From Jeotgalibacillus haloalkalitolerans (GTDB taxonomy: Bacteria; Bacillota; Bacilli; Bacillales; Jeotgalibacillaceae), in NCBI RefSeq assembly GCF_034427455.1, contig NZ_JAXQNN010000001.1, positions 868,001 to 932,000 of the forward strand: a stretch of 64,000 bases of DNA. The letters are read 5' to 3'. Each line of letters opens with the position of its first letter. Position 1 is the first letter of the stretch. Positions 1 to 8,724 of the stretch are shown in pieces. The notes below the pieces were generated by a model that searched no databases, had not been told where the DNA came from, and was given only the letters and a program-made list of their open reading frames with translations. The position numbers and the translations under genes are program-made.

Positions 1-32
1 GACGGAAGAACCAGGCTGTCTGTGTGGTAGAG

Positions 33-110
33 GAGTGAAGGGAGGGACAGACCCTGTCTCCAGTGCCCACCGGCGGGAGAGCGAAGGCAGGGACAGACCC
101 TCCCTCCGCT
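33..110 (+). repeat. REP-like double hairpin repeat (copy 1)
   Basis: Two hairpins with the core GGGACAGACCC at 44-54 and 90-100. They are joined by a conserved linker containing CCACCGGCGGGAGAG. Both loops read ACAGA on the plus strand. It is the first of at least twelve related loci in the window and lies upstream of the regulator at 164. Confidence 0.9.
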
Positions 111-163
111 TCCCGCTAACTCAAATCTGATATAATAAAATCACGATTTAGGGAGGTGACGCT

Positions 164-1426
164 ATGAAAATTGGTGTAATTGGTTCAAGACAGTTCCTGA
201 AGGATATAGAAAGACTGAAGGAAAAGTACCGTGAAGTCAGTTTTTATAAGTATTTGTACGAGTCTCCTGTTGAGGCTGAAGGCTTGATCAGGTCTGCTGA
301 AGAGAGAATGGATGTCTGGCTGTTTTCAGGTGTGATTCCTTATTTTTATGCCCGTTCTGTTGTAAAGCGGAAGGGGTTATTGTATACATTTGCGCCGTTT
401 ACTGAAATTATGGTGACGCTTTCGTTGTTTAAGCTGTTTTATCAGGAAGGAATCACTATGAATAAGGTGTCGCTGGATTTGCCTGATCAGCGGACGATTC
501 ATGGGGTTTTAAATCAGCTCGGGGCTGATGATGAAGTTAAATTTGTGAAGGATTATGCATGGATTTATAAGGGATTACCGGAGCGGGATGCACTGGATCT
601 GGATGAGTTTGTTGACTATCACAGGTCGTTATATGAATCCGGTGAAACGTTAATTGCTTTAACGAGTATACATGCTGTATATGACCGGCTGATTTCTCAT
701 GGAGTACCTGCGCGTTATATGATTCAGGCGGAGTCGGCTATTTTGGAGGGAATTGAAAGAGCGATTCAGATTGGTATGCTGGAGCAGGAGAAAAAATCTC
801 AGGTTGCAGTGATCAGAATGGATGGCTCATATCAAGCGGTTCAGGATCCGTTTATTCGTTTACTCAATGGAACGGTTGCGCAGCATGAGAACAGTTGGAA
901 TCTGTATTCCACACGCGGAGCGGTAGAGGAGAAGTTTGATCCCATGCAACTGGTCAAAACGGGCGGTGTGCCTGTGATCGGGATCGGATTTGGACAGACA
1001 CTCCGGCGGGCAGAGTTGCATGCACATGATGCATTACAGTACGCAAAAAAGCATCAGGGTAACGGTCCGGCTGTTTATGTATTGAATGATAAGGACGTTT
1101 TATCAGAATGGAAGGCTGAACATAACGTGCAAATAAAGGTGAAATCGGATTCTGAAGACGTCATGCGAATTGCTGAAGAAATTGATCTCTCTGCCAAAGC
1201 GGTCCATCTGTTTCTATCATTTATTACCGATGGAGATGCCCCGGCTTTTACTGCAAATGATTTTGCCGCTTACACAGGAAAATCCAGAAGGTCTGCTGAG
1301 AGGATGATTAAAAAGTTCGTGGAATATCAATATATCCGGCATGCCGGTACTGAGCGACCATATGATCAGGGAAGACCGAGAGCAGTCTACCGGGCAACAG
1401 AAAAACTCTTAAGTTATGTTGACTAG
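164..1426 (+). CDS. Putative transcriptional regulator with nucleotidyl-cyclase-like sensor domain and C-terminal winged helix
   Basis: A 420-residue cytoplasmic protein with no signal peptide or membrane segment. Residues 1-140 form an alpha/beta region I cannot assign. Residues about 212-310 (starting VAVIRMDGSY and containing GIGFGQTLRRAELHAHDAL) resemble the GGDEF / GTP cyclohydrolase III fold, which is used as a ligand sensor in some regulators. Residues about 345-415 (FAAYTGKSRRSAERMIKKF) look like a winged helix-turn-helix. The start has a strong GGGAGGTGA ribosome site, and TATAAT at 131-136 can serve as the -10 box. It is co-directional with the epimerase/permease/amidohydrolase operon and probably controls it. 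The DNA-binding role is inference; the specific family is not identified. Confidence 0.65.
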   Translation: MKIGVIGSRQFLKDIERLKEKYREVSFYKYLYESPVEAEGLIRSAEERMDVWLFSGVIPYFYARSVVKRKGLLYTFAPFTEIMVTLSLFKLFYQEGITMNKVSLDLPDQRTIHGVLNQLGADDEVKFVKDYAWIYKGLPERDALDLDEFVDYHRSLYESGETLIALTSIHAVYDRLISHGVPARYMIQAESAILEGIERAIQIGMLEQEKKSQVAVIRMDGSYQAVQDPFIRLLNGTVAQHENSWNLYSTRGAVEEKFDPMQLVKTGGVPVIGIGFGQTLRRAELHAHDALQYAKKHQGNGPAVYVLNDKDVLSEWKAEHNVQIKVKSDSEDVMRIAEEIDLSAKAVHLFLSFITDGDAPAFTANDFAAYTGKSRRSAERMIKKFVEYQYIRHAGTERPYDQGRPRAVYRATEKLLSYVD

Positions 1427-1445
1427 ATGAAATTTTCAGATTATT

Positions 1446-1479
1446 ATAATGTATAATAAACGACAAAATAACGACAAAA
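1446..1479 (+). promoter_or_regulatory. Promoter region with tandem direct repeat upstream of the epimerase operon
   Basis: Two overlapping TATAAT-like -10 boxes (1444-1457) are followed by a direct repeat AACGACAAAA at 1459-1468 and 1470-1479, spaced 11 bp. The repeat lies on one helix face between the -10 and the ribosome site, so it is a plausible operator, perhaps for the regulator at 164-1426. Confidence 0.45.
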
Positions 1480-1492
1480 AGAGGGTGCAATC

Positions 1493-2614
1493 ATGAAGAT
1501 TATTGAAGCGAACATATGGGGGATCCATCTTCCTCTTAGTGAACCATTTGTCATATCCTATGCGACATTTCCGCACATGCCTTCTATTATTCTGGAACTA
1601 AAAACAGATAATGGACTTAGCGGATTTGGTGAGGCTGTACCTGATGAGCATGTAACAGGGGAGTCTTTTGAAGGAGCATACGCGCTTTTAAAGCATATGC
1701 TGATCCCTGAAGTGATGGGCGAATCACCTTTTAACATTGAGCGGATCCATCAGAAAATGAATGACAGACTGATACATAACCCTTCAATTAAAGCAGCGGT
1801 TGATATCGCCTGCTATGACTTAATGGGAAAAGCAGCAGGTTTGCCGGTATATGATCTGATCGGCGGGAGAGCGCACGACAGGCTCACCTATCCAAAGGTT
1901 ATTTCAATCGGGACACCGGAAAAAATGGCAGCACAGTGTACAGAGGCACTGAATGCGGGGTATGAAGAATTGAAAATCAAATTGAGCGGAGATGTACAGG
2001 CAGATGTGCAGCGCTTGCATACGATTCGTCAGACAGTAGGGGACCAGGTGCCGATCCGGGTGGATGTGAATCAGGGCTGGAAAACAGTTGATCAGGCAAA
2101 ACGTGCGCTGTCACAGCTTATATCACTTGATCTGGACTGGATTGAACAGCCGCTTGCCCCGCATGAATTTGATGCCATGAATGAACTGAAGTCTTTCTCG
2201 GTCATTCCGCTGATGCTTGATGAAAGTGTTGTGAGTGAGACAGATCTGAACAGGGCAATCGTGGCACGTGCAGCGGATAAAATCAATATTAAGCTGATGA
2301 AATGCGGGGGAATCTATCCTGCTGTTCACATGGCAAAAACAGCAGAAGCAGCAGGGCTCACCTGTCAGATCGGTTCAATGGTGGAATCCTCAATCGGTTC
2401 AGCGGCAGGATATCACGCAGCAATGGCAAGAAAAAATATTTCCAGTACTGAGCTCACAGGTCCACTGCTGTTCTCAAAAGATGTTGGTAATCTGACATAT
2501 CAGATCCCTGAAGTAGTGCTCACAGGACAGCCTGGTCTTGGCATTGAGATTGATCGCTCCGTGCTGCAGGATTTGAGTGTTAAATATGATGAGATAAAGG
2601 GGGATATCACATGA
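1493..2614 (+). CDS. Dipeptide epimerase (L-Ala-D/L-Glu epimerase-like, enolase superfamily)
   Basis: A 373-residue enolase-superfamily enzyme of the MLE/dipeptide epimerase subgroup, expected to invert the alpha carbon of the C-terminal residue of a dipeptide. Visible signatures are the KxK acid/base motif in ELKIKLSG, metal ligands in RVDVNQGW, WIEQPL and MLDESV, and the second catalytic lysine in INIKLMKCGG. The ribosome site is GAGGG with the start 8 bases downstream. The stop overlaps the ATG of the next gene (ATGA-type overlap), so it is translationally coupled to the permease. In Bacillus such enzymes recycle murein-derived dipeptides. The exact dipeptide cannot be read from the sequence. 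Confidence 0.85.
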   Translation: MKIIEANIWGIHLPLSEPFVISYATFPHMPSIILELKTDNGLSGFGEAVPDEHVTGESFEGAYALLKHMLIPEVMGESPFNIERIHQKMNDRLIHNPSIKAAVDIACYDLMGKAAGLPVYDLIGGRAHDRLTYPKVISIGTPEKMAAQCTEALNAGYEELKIKLSGDVQADVQRLHTIRQTVGDQVPIRVDVNQGWKTVDQAKRALSQLISLDLDWIEQPLAPHEFDAMNELKSFSVIPLMLDESVVSETDLNRAIVARAADKINIKLMKCGGIYPAVHMAKTAEAAGLTCQIGSMVESSIGSAAGYHAAMARKNISSTELTGPLLFSKDVGNLTYQIPEVVLTGQPGLGIEIDRSVLQDLSVKYDEIKGDIT

Positions 2615-4011
2615 GTGAAAAGAAAAAGAAATTTCCGATTCCACATACGTATGCCATTATTTTTTCAATCGTCATTCTGGCAGCAATCGCGACTTATATT
2701 GTACCTGCCGGACAGTTTGATCGGGAGGAAGTAGATGGCAGGACGGTTGTAGTTGGTAACAGCTATCAGGAAGTGGAGTCAAATCCAATTGGCTTTTTCG
2801 AAGTCTTTATGGCCATTCCTGAGGGGATGGCAGCAGGTTCTTCCATCATTTTTTATATCTTTTTGGTAGGTGGAGCTTTTGGCGTCATCCGTGCTACAAA
2901 TGCAATTGAAGCAGGTATACATAAAACGGTTGTAAAGCTTGGGAAAAAAGAGTTTTTATTAATTCCAATTACGATGTTTATCTTCTCGGTGTTGGGTGCA
3001 ACAATGGGCATGTCAGAGGAGAGTATCATCTTTGTTCCAATTGGGATTGCGATTGCCCGTGCGATCGGATATGACGCCATTACTGGTACTGCAATGGTCA
3101 GCCTTGGAGCGGCGAGCGGATTTATAGGCGGCATGCTGAATCCATTTACTGTCGGAATTGCACAGGGAATTGCTGAGGTTCCGATCTTTTCAGGATTTGG
3201 TTTCCGTTTTGTTGTATACATTTTTATTCTCTCCCTGGCGATTTTCTATGTGATGCGTTATGCAAGAAAAGTGAAAAATGATCCATCACGCAGTGTCATT
3301 GCTGACCTTGAAATGAAGGCCAAGAAAGATGCGGAAAAGAAAATTAAAGAATCCGGGCTTCCTTCATTTTCAACAAGGCATTTGTTTGTGTTTCTGATTA
3401 TCATTGGGGGTTTAGTATTTAACGTATATGGTGTATTCCAGTGGGGATGGTATTTAACTGAGCTCGCTGCATCGTTCATTATCATCGGTTTACTTTCAGG
3501 GTTTGTAGGCGGATTGAATGTGAATCAGGTATTTGATGCTTTTGTTGACGGCATGAAGCTTGTGGCATTCGGTGCATTGATTGTAGGTTTTGCCCGTGCG
3601 ATTCTTGTTGTTATGGAAAATGGCGTGATTATAGACACACTTGTCAATTCACTCGCAGCAGTGATCAGTCAGCTTCCTCAGACAGTCAATGTAGTGGGAA
3701 TGCTGGTTGTGCAGACAATTACAAACCTGTTTATCCCGTCAGGAAGTGGACAGGCTGCAACTACCATGCCAATCATGACACCTTTATCAGACCTGCTGGG
3801 CATTAATCGTCAGGTTGCGGTGCTCGCTTATCAATATGGCGACGGTATTTCAAATTCAATTATTCCGACATCTGCATCATTAATGGGATATCTTGCTGTT
3901 GCCGGCATTCCATATGAAAGATGGGTCAAATTTATTTGGAAATTAATACTTGGCTGGTTCAGTATTGCAGTTGTGGCATTGGTTGTTGCGGTGCTGATTG
4001 GAGTCTCATGA
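2611..4011 (+). CDS. YfcC-family (DcuC/AbgT-like) permease
   Basis: A 466-residue polytopic membrane protein with about 11-12 hydrophobic segments, starting with FPIPHTYAIIFSIVILAAIA. It fits the YfcC family of C4-dicarboxylate/basic amino acid type permeases. Conserved-looking glycine/serine-rich stretches (LFIPSGSGQAATTMPIMTP) match the substrate region of this superfamily. It overlaps both neighbours by 4 bases (2611-2614 and 4008-4011), so the epimerase, permease and amidohydrolase form one tightly coupled operon. It probably imports the peptide or N-acyl amino acid handled by the flanking enzymes; the substrate is inferred from context only. Confidence 0.8.
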   Translation: MSEKKKKFPIPHTYAIIFSIVILAAIATYIVPAGQFDREEVDGRTVVVGNSYQEVESNPIGFFEVFMAIPEGMAAGSSIIFYIFLVGGAFGVIRATNAIEAGIHKTVVKLGKKEFLLIPITMFIFSVLGATMGMSEESIIFVPIGIAIARAIGYDAITGTAMVSLGAASGFIGGMLNPFTVGIAQGIAEVPIFSGFGFRFVVYIFILSLAIFYVMRYARKVKNDPSRSVIADLEMKAKKDAEKKIKESGLPSFSTRHLFVFLIIIGGLVFNVYGVFQWGWYLTELAASFIIIGLLSGFVGGLNVNQVFDAFVDGMKLVAFGALIVGFARAILVVMENGVIIDTLVNSLAAVISQLPQTVNVVGMLVVQTITNLFIPSGSGQAATTMPIMTPLSDLLGINRQVAVLAYQYGDGISNSIIPTSASLMGYLAVAGIPYERWVKFIWKLILGWFSIAVVALVVAVLIGVS

Positions 4012-5111
4012 TGGAGCAGCCATTACTTGAAAAGATATATAAAGACTTACACGAGATTGCAGAGGTAAGCTTTAAAGAAAAGAAAACGACAGAATATATC
4101 GCATCAGTTTTATCCAAGCATGACATACGTATTCAGACATTTGAACAGCATACTGGTTTGATTGCTGAAGTGGGAAGCGGCAGTCCGGTGGTTGGGCTGC
4201 GGGCTGATATTGATGCACTCTGGCAGGAGGTGGATGGTGAGATGAAAGCCAATCACTCCTGCGGGCACGATGCTCATATGACCATTGGAATTGGTACGTT
4301 ACTTTCTCTGAAAGAAAAAGAGTCTCAATTAAAAGGTACCTTCCGATGCCTGTTTCAGCCTGCTGAAGAACAGGGGAACGGCTCACTGAAAGTCGTCAAA
4401 GCAGGAGCCGTTGATGATATGGACACTTTATTTGGTGTCCATCTGCGTCCCCGGGATGAAATCAGATTTGGAAAAGCAGCACCTTCAATTCGCCACGGTG
4501 CAGCAATCTTTTTCGAAGGTAAAATTATCAGTGCAGATGCCCATGGTGCCAGACCACACCAGGGGGTCAATGCAATTGACGTCGGCTTTGCCATTCAGCA
4601 GCGTCTGAATCAAATCAGGCTGTCTCCCATGACCCCGTATTCAATTAAGATGACTAAATTTCTGGCAGGCGGAAACAGTCCGAACATCATACCCGGAACC
4701 GCATTATTCAGTCTGGATTTGCGCTCGCAGACAAACAGCGGGCTTGATGAGCTTCAAAAAGAAGCCTCAGTCACGATTGAAGCGGTTAAGACAATGTACC
4801 AGGTAGAAATAGAAGGGAAATGGGTCGATTACACACCGGGTGCGGAAGTCTCATCAGAAACGGAAAACATACTCAGGACTGCCATCAGAGATGTGCTGGG
4901 TTCCGAAAACTGTGAGGACCCAGTCATCACACCCGGTAGCGACGACTTCCATTTCTACACAATCGAACGCCCACACCTTAAAGCCTCCATGCTCGCACTT
5001 GGAGCAGACCTGACACCAGGGCTTCACCATCCGCATATGAGCTTTAATCTGGATTGCCTGAAAATTGGGGTTGAAGTGATAGAGCGGGCGGTTATGGGAG
5101 TGATGGAGTGA
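4008..5111 (+). CDS. M20-family amidohydrolase/carboxypeptidase
   Basis: A metal-dependent amidohydrolase of about 367 residues (M20/HipO-like), expected to hydrolyse N-acyl or peptide amide bonds. Metal ligands and catalytic residues are visible in SCGHDAHM, QPAEEQGNG, the dimerisation-domain HQGVNAID and the C-terminal SDDFHFY. An open frame extends upstream to 3921 inside the permease gene, but GGAG at 4000-4003 and the ATGATG at 4008/4011 favour the start given; 4011 is equally possible. The stop codon at 5109-5111 lies inside the first half-hairpin of a repeat cluster. It is the last gene of the epimerase operon. Confidence 0.85.
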   Translation: MMEQPLLEKIYKDLHEIAEVSFKEKKTTEYIASVLSKHDIRIQTFEQHTGLIAEVGSGSPVVGLRADIDALWQEVDGEMKANHSCGHDAHMTIGIGTLLSLKEKESQLKGTFRCLFQPAEEQGNGSLKVVKAGAVDDMDTLFGVHLRPRDEIRFGKAAPSIRHGAAIFFEGKIISADAHGARPHQGVNAIDVGFAIQQRLNQIRLSPMTPYSIKMTKFLAGGNSPNIIPGTALFSLDLRSQTNSGLDELQKEASVTIEAVKTMYQVEIEGKWVDYTPGAEVSSETENILRTAIRDVLGSENCEDPVITPGSDDFHFYTIERPHLKASMLALGADLTPGLHHPHMSFNLDCLKIGVEVIERAVMGVME

Positions 5112-5245
5112 AGGCAGGGACAGAGCGAAGGCAGGGACAGACCCTGTCTCCAGTGCCCACGTTGGGAGAGCGAAGAGAGGGACAGACCCTGTCTCCAGTG
5201 CCCACCGGCGGGAGAGCGAAGAGAGGGACAGACCCTGCCTTCGCT
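5108..5245 (+). repeat. REP-like repeat cluster (copy 2: one half plus three full hairpins)
   Basis: A truncated hairpin (GGGACAGAG at 5117) is followed by three full cores at 5134, 5179 and 5225, spaced 45-46 bp and separated by nearly identical linkers. All loops read ACAGA on the plus strand. The cluster starts on the stop codon of the amidohydrolase and separates that operon from the sulfoquinovose operon. Confidence 0.92.
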
Positions 5246-5280
5246 CCGACACCATTTTTCAAATTATCTAAAAATTCCCC

Positions 5281-5309
5281 TTGCTTTTTTGAAACCGCTA
5301 TCATAAACT
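5281..5309 (+). promoter_or_regulatory. Candidate sigma-A promoter with embedded CcpA cre site for the sulfoquinovose operon
   Basis: TTGCTT (5281-5286) and TAAACT (5304-5309) are 17 bp apart. The spacer and flank contain TTGAAACCGCTATCA (5289-5303), which fits the Bacillus cre consensus WTGNAANCGNWNNCW. Binding of CcpA there would repress by occlusion. This is inferred from consensus matches only. Confidence 0.55.
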
Positions 5310-5319
5310 GTTTTTAAAG

Positions 5320-5347
5320 ATAGTGATGTTTCACTAAAGGTCACTAT
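5320..5347 (+). promoter_or_regulatory. Candidate operator (TAGTGA/TCACTA dyads) before the transaldolase gene
   Basis: ATAGTGA (5320-5326) pairs with TCACTAT (5341-5347), and an inner dyad TAGTGA-TGTT-TCACTA lies at 5321-5336. The site is between the -10 and the start codon. It is a plausible operator for the GntR-family regulator at 10085-10825, which lies in the same operon. Confidence 0.45.
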
Positions 5348-5370
5348 AAATGATAGGGGGATGTTTATTT

Positions 5371-6036
5371 ATGAAATATTTTTTGGACAGTGCAATTTTA
5401 GAGGAAATTAAGTATGCGTATGAGAATTGGGGCATTGATGGGGTGACGACGAATCCCCGACATGTGATGAATAGTGGGAAGTCGCAGGAGCAGCTGCTTA
5501 AGGAATTGGCTGAGGAGTTTAAGGGCGTTGAGAATTTCCCGATTTCTGTGGAGATTGATCCACATTTGGATGATGCGGATGAGATGGTGGCTGAAGGAAA
5601 GAAGTTTGCTGCATTATCACCGAATTTTATTGTAAAGATTCCTTGTACTGAGGCTGGATTGATTGCAGCGAAGAGACTTGAGGAGCAGGGTGTGAAGACG
5701 AATGTAACGCTAGTGTTCTCACCATCTCAGGCACTGCAGCCGGCTCGTGTAGGAGCAGCATTTGTGTCACCGTTTATCGGCTGGAAGGAACAGAGCGGGG
5801 ATGAGACGGCTTCGTACATACAGGATATTGTGACGATTTACCGTAATTATGGTTATGAGACGGAAATCATTGTTGCAGCTTTGAGAAATGGACATCAGAT
5901 TGCTCAGGCAGCGGTTGCGGGAGCGGATATTGTAACATGTGGATTTGACGTGTATAAGCAGAGCTTCTACCATCCATTTACGAACCACGGTCTTGGTGTA
6001 TTTACAGATGCATGGGATAAAACGGTGAAAAGCTGA
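5371..6036 (+). CDS. sftT: 6-deoxy-6-sulfofructose transaldolase (sulfoglycolysis)
   Basis: A 221-residue short transaldolase/FSA-type TIM-barrel enzyme. The Schiff-base lysine is in FIVKIPCTEAG, and the N-terminal FSA signature is altered to TTNPRHVM, where an arginine replaces the usual serine. In the sulfo-TAL pathway this enzyme cleaves 6-deoxy-6-sulfofructose, passing the glycerone unit to glyceraldehyde-3-phosphate to give fructose-6-phosphate and releasing 3-sulfolactaldehyde. The assignment rests on its position beside a clear sulfoquinovosidase, an SLA-type dehydrogenase and a DUF4867 protein. I chose ATG 5371 (GGGGG at 5356-5360) over the in-frame 5350. A role for the extra arginine in sulfonate binding is only a guess. 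Confidence 0.82.
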   Translation: MKYFLDSAILEEIKYAYENWGIDGVTTNPRHVMNSGKSQEQLLKELAEEFKGVENFPISVEIDPHLDDADEMVAEGKKFAALSPNFIVKIPCTEAGLIAAKRLEEQGVKTNVTLVFSPSQALQPARVGAAFVSPFIGWKEQSGDETASYIQDIVTIYRNYGYETEIIVAALRNGHQIAQAAVAGADIVTCGFDVYKQSFYHPFTNHGLGVFTDAWDKTVKS

Positions 6037-6037
6037 T

Positions 6038-6697
6038 ATGTCTTTACTGGATCAACTGAACGAAATAAATGCTGAGATAGACATTAAGCATGTAAGTGAT
6101 CCTGCTTTTTCATTATACGGGCAGGTGCTGGAGATTCCAGCTGAGAGCTTTGAAGAAGTGATGACCAATAAAGAAGTACCTGAGGAAGGGAATGTATATG
6201 TCGCCAGTGATCAGGAGCTTGAGGCACTAGCAATCACTGCTTATATACAGGAACACATTTACGGTGGCTTCCCGGTTCAGGCAGGCTATTGTAATGGCAA
6301 TACTGCAAAAATGAATGCGGTTGAATTTCATCATGGCAGTGAAGTAAATGTTGCCTGTACTGATTTGATTCTATTCTTAGGAGATCGCAGAAGAATTGAG
6401 AACCGGCAGTATCAGACGGACGACCTGAAAGCCTTCTTTATTCCAAAAGGAACAGTGATAGAAGTCTACAGTACAACGCTTCATTTCGCCCCGGCGAGTG
6501 TGAGTGATAAAGGGTTTAAGTGTATTGTGATTCTGCCGGAAGGAACGAACACGGATCAGGAAGGTGAAGCATTTCCGTATGTATTTGCTAAGAATAAGTG
6601 GCTGCTGATTCATGAGGAGCATGAAAAAATGAAGCAGCGCGGTGCGTTAGTCGGGCTGGCAGGTAAGAATCATGAGATCAAGCATGTAAAGGGGTAA
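6038..6697 (+). CDS. DUF4867-family cupin-like protein, candidate sulfoquinovose isomerase
   Basis: A 219-residue soluble protein with the look of the DUF4867 family, a cupin-like/ureidoglycolate-lyase-like fold. Possible metal or catalytic residues are in MNAVEFHHGSEVN (Glu, two His) and STTLHFAPASV. DUF4867 proteins accompany sulfofructose transaldolases in Firmicute sulfo-TAL clusters, and I believe this is the SQ-to-SF isomerase (SftI/SqvD type). That link is from memory of the pathway literature and not provable here. The gene starts one base after the transaldolase stop, and the next gene follows after five bases. The rival candidate for the isomerase step is the FucI-like protein at 8725. 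Confidence 0.7.
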   Translation: MSLLDQLNEINAEIDIKHVSDPAFSLYGQVLEIPAESFEEVMTNKEVPEEGNVYVASDQELEALAITAYIQEHIYGGFPVQAGYCNGNTAKMNAVEFHHGSEVNVACTDLILFLGDRRRIENRQYQTDDLKAFFIPKGTVIEVYSTTLHFAPASVSDKGFKCIVILPEGTNTDQEGEAFPYVFAKNKWLLIHEEHEKMKQRGALVGLAGKNHEIKHVKG

Positions 6698-6702
6698 GTG
6701 TT

Positions 6703-8721
6703 ATGGAGACAACCAGGCAGGAAAGCTTTTCTGTACAGACAGGTGAAAATGAGTGGACGCTTGGACGGAAAGGTCATAACCTATTTCAGCATATTACGAC
6801 CAAACCATTCATTTATGCGGGAACCGGTCATGAGAAAGTGGAGATGTACAGAGGGAACTTCAGGATTGAGGACCGTTTGGAAGAAAGAGTGGCGCTGCGT
6901 TTTGTGAAAGAGGAAAATGATGAGCTGTTTTTCTCGGCGGCAGGTCAGGAGCCTGTTATAAAAATGACTGCTGAAGTAAAAGATCAGCAGGTGACACTCT
7001 CTTTTGAATCACTTTCTTCATTATATAACCGTTTTTGGATCAGGCTGCAGGCTTCTCCGGAAGAAGCGGTATACGGATGCGGCGAGCAGCTTTCACATTT
7101 TAATCTGCGCGGTAAGAACTTTCCGCTCTGGACATCTGAGCCTGGTGTAGGAAGAAATAAGAACACCTATGTGACCTGGCAGGCGGATGTGACCGGAATG
7201 GCAGGCGGGGATTATTATCATACGAATTATCCTCAGCCGAGCTTCATCTCTTCAAGGCATTACGCAGTGCAGGTGGATACGACGTGCTATGCGGATTTCA
7301 ATTTTGAGCACCCGGATTTTCATGAGCTTGAAGTATGGGGTGTGCCAAACCGTATCACCATTCTTGGAGGAGAATCGCTTCAGGATTGTGTGGAGAAGGT
7401 CTCTGACTTTTATGGCAGAAACCCGAAGCTTCCTGAGTGGGTCAATGAAGGGATTATGCTCGGTATCCAGGGTGGCACGCAGACGGTGGATGAGAAGTGG
7501 CAGCGGGCGGTTGATGAAGGTGTTCATGTTTCTGCTTTATGGGTGCAGGACTGGCAGGGCGAGCGCATTACCTCTTTTGGTAAAAGGCTGATGTGGAACT
7601 GGCAGTGGGATCAGAATCTGTATCCGGAACTGCCTGCATATATGGAAAAGTGGCGCAGCAGGGGTACGCGATTTATGGGCTATATTAATCCTTATATTGC
7701 AGTCGAAGGTGCACTGTTTAAAGAAGCTGAAGCGCATGGTTATTTTGCGCTGAACAGTGAAGGGGATACGTACTTAGTCGACTTTGGGGAATTTTACTGC
7801 GGGGTTGTGGATTTCACGAATCCGGAAGCCTTTGAGTGGTATAAGCAGGTCATCAAAACGTATCTGATTGACTTCGGGCTGAGCGGCTGGATGGCTGACT
7901 TTGGGGAGTACCTGCCAACGGATGTGATTTTACACTCCGGACAGTCAGCGATGGAGATGCATAACCACTGGCCGGTACTCTGGGCGAAGTGTAATCATGA
8001 GGCAATCAAAGAAGCAGGAAAGCTTGATGAGATTGTGTTCTTTATGAGAGCGGGTTATGCAGGGATCCAGGAATACTGCCCGTTGCTGTGGGGCGGTGAT
8101 CAGTCAGTTGACTGGTCAGTGGATGACGGGATCAGATCTGTCATACCGGCTGCACTGTCTGCAGGGTTCTCAGGTATGGGTGTGCACCATAGTGATGTTG
8201 GTGGATATACCTCACTCCACGGTATAAAGAGAAGCAAAGAGCTTTTACTCCGCTGGGCTGAAATGTCTGCATTCACACCGGTTATGCGGTCGCATGAAGG
8301 AAATCGTCCTTATGACTGTGCGCAGTTTGATGATGATCTTGAAACACTGCATCATTTTGCTAAAACAACTGAATGGTTCAGAAAGCTGACGGATTACAGG
8401 AAGCATGTGCTGGCTGAGTATTATGATAAAGGCATTCCGGTACAGCGTCCTCTGCTTTTAAAAGATCCGGGAGATGAGAAGTTAACAGATGAAAAGTACA
8501 GCTTCCTTTTAGGAGAAGATCTGCTGGTGGCGCCTGTGGTTGAAGAAGGCGCTGTGACCAGAAAAGTATATCTGCCAAAAGGAGAATGGATTCATGTGTG
8601 GACCGGCGATCGCTTTTCGCAGGGTGCACATGAGGTGAAGGCTGAGATGGGTGAGCCGCCGGTGTTTTATTCAGCACAATCCAGCTGGGCAAAAGAGTTT
8701 ACAAGCTTGAGAGGAGACTAA
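6703..8721 (+). CDS. sftG: Sulfoquinovosidase (GH31, YihQ-like)
   Basis: A 672-residue GH31 glycosidase that releases sulfoquinovose from SQ-glycerol and related sulfolipid fragments. All residues that define E. coli YihQ are present with an offset of six: Q282, R295 and W298 (in QDWQGERITSFGKRLMW) and Y502 (HHSDVGGY), which bind the sulfonate sugar; nucleophile D399 (GWMADFGEYLPTD) and acid D466 (WGGDQSVDW). Ordinary alpha-glucosidases lack the R/W pair, so this is the strongest anchor for the locus function. There is no signal peptide, so it acts inside the cell on imported glycosides. It is spaced five bases from the DUF4867 gene and three from the next gene. Confidence 0.94.
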   Translation: METTRQESFSVQTGENEWTLGRKGHNLFQHITTKPFIYAGTGHEKVEMYRGNFRIEDRLEERVALRFVKEENDELFFSAAGQEPVIKMTAEVKDQQVTLSFESLSSLYNRFWIRLQASPEEAVYGCGEQLSHFNLRGKNFPLWTSEPGVGRNKNTYVTWQADVTGMAGGDYYHTNYPQPSFISSRHYAVQVDTTCYADFNFEHPDFHELEVWGVPNRITILGGESLQDCVEKVSDFYGRNPKLPEWVNEGIMLGIQGGTQTVDEKWQRAVDEGVHVSALWVQDWQGERITSFGKRLMWNWQWDQNLYPELPAYMEKWRSRGTRFMGYINPYIAVEGALFKEAEAHGYFALNSEGDTYLVDFGEFYCGVVDFTNPEAFEWYKQVIKTYLIDFGLSGWMADFGEYLPTDVILHSGQSAMEMHNHWPVLWAKCNHEAIKEAGKLDEIVFFMRAGYAGIQEYCPLLWGGDQSVDWSVDDGIRSVIPAALSAGFSGMGVHHSDVGGYTSLHGIKRSKELLLRWAEMSAFTPVMRSHEGNRPYDCAQFDDDLETLHHFAKTTEWFRKLTDYRKHVLAEYYDKGIPVQRPLLLKDPGDEKLTDEKYSFLLGEDLLVAPVVEEGAVTRKVYLPKGEWIHVWTGDRFSQGAHEVKAEMGEPPVFYSAQSSWAKEFTSLRGD

Positions 8722-8724
8722 TCA

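Noticed and set aside
5108..5245. CRISPR-like array: three repeats spaced 45-46 bp.
   Set aside because: The sequences between the cores are nearly identical, not unique spacers, the units are imperfect hairpins also found alone elsewhere, and no cas gene is in the window.
5092..5317. Open frames on both strands across repeat clusters, often with a GSVP or ETGSVP motif.
   Set aside because: The motif is only the translation of the repeat core, the frames lack ribosome sites, and the same pattern appears at every repeat locus.
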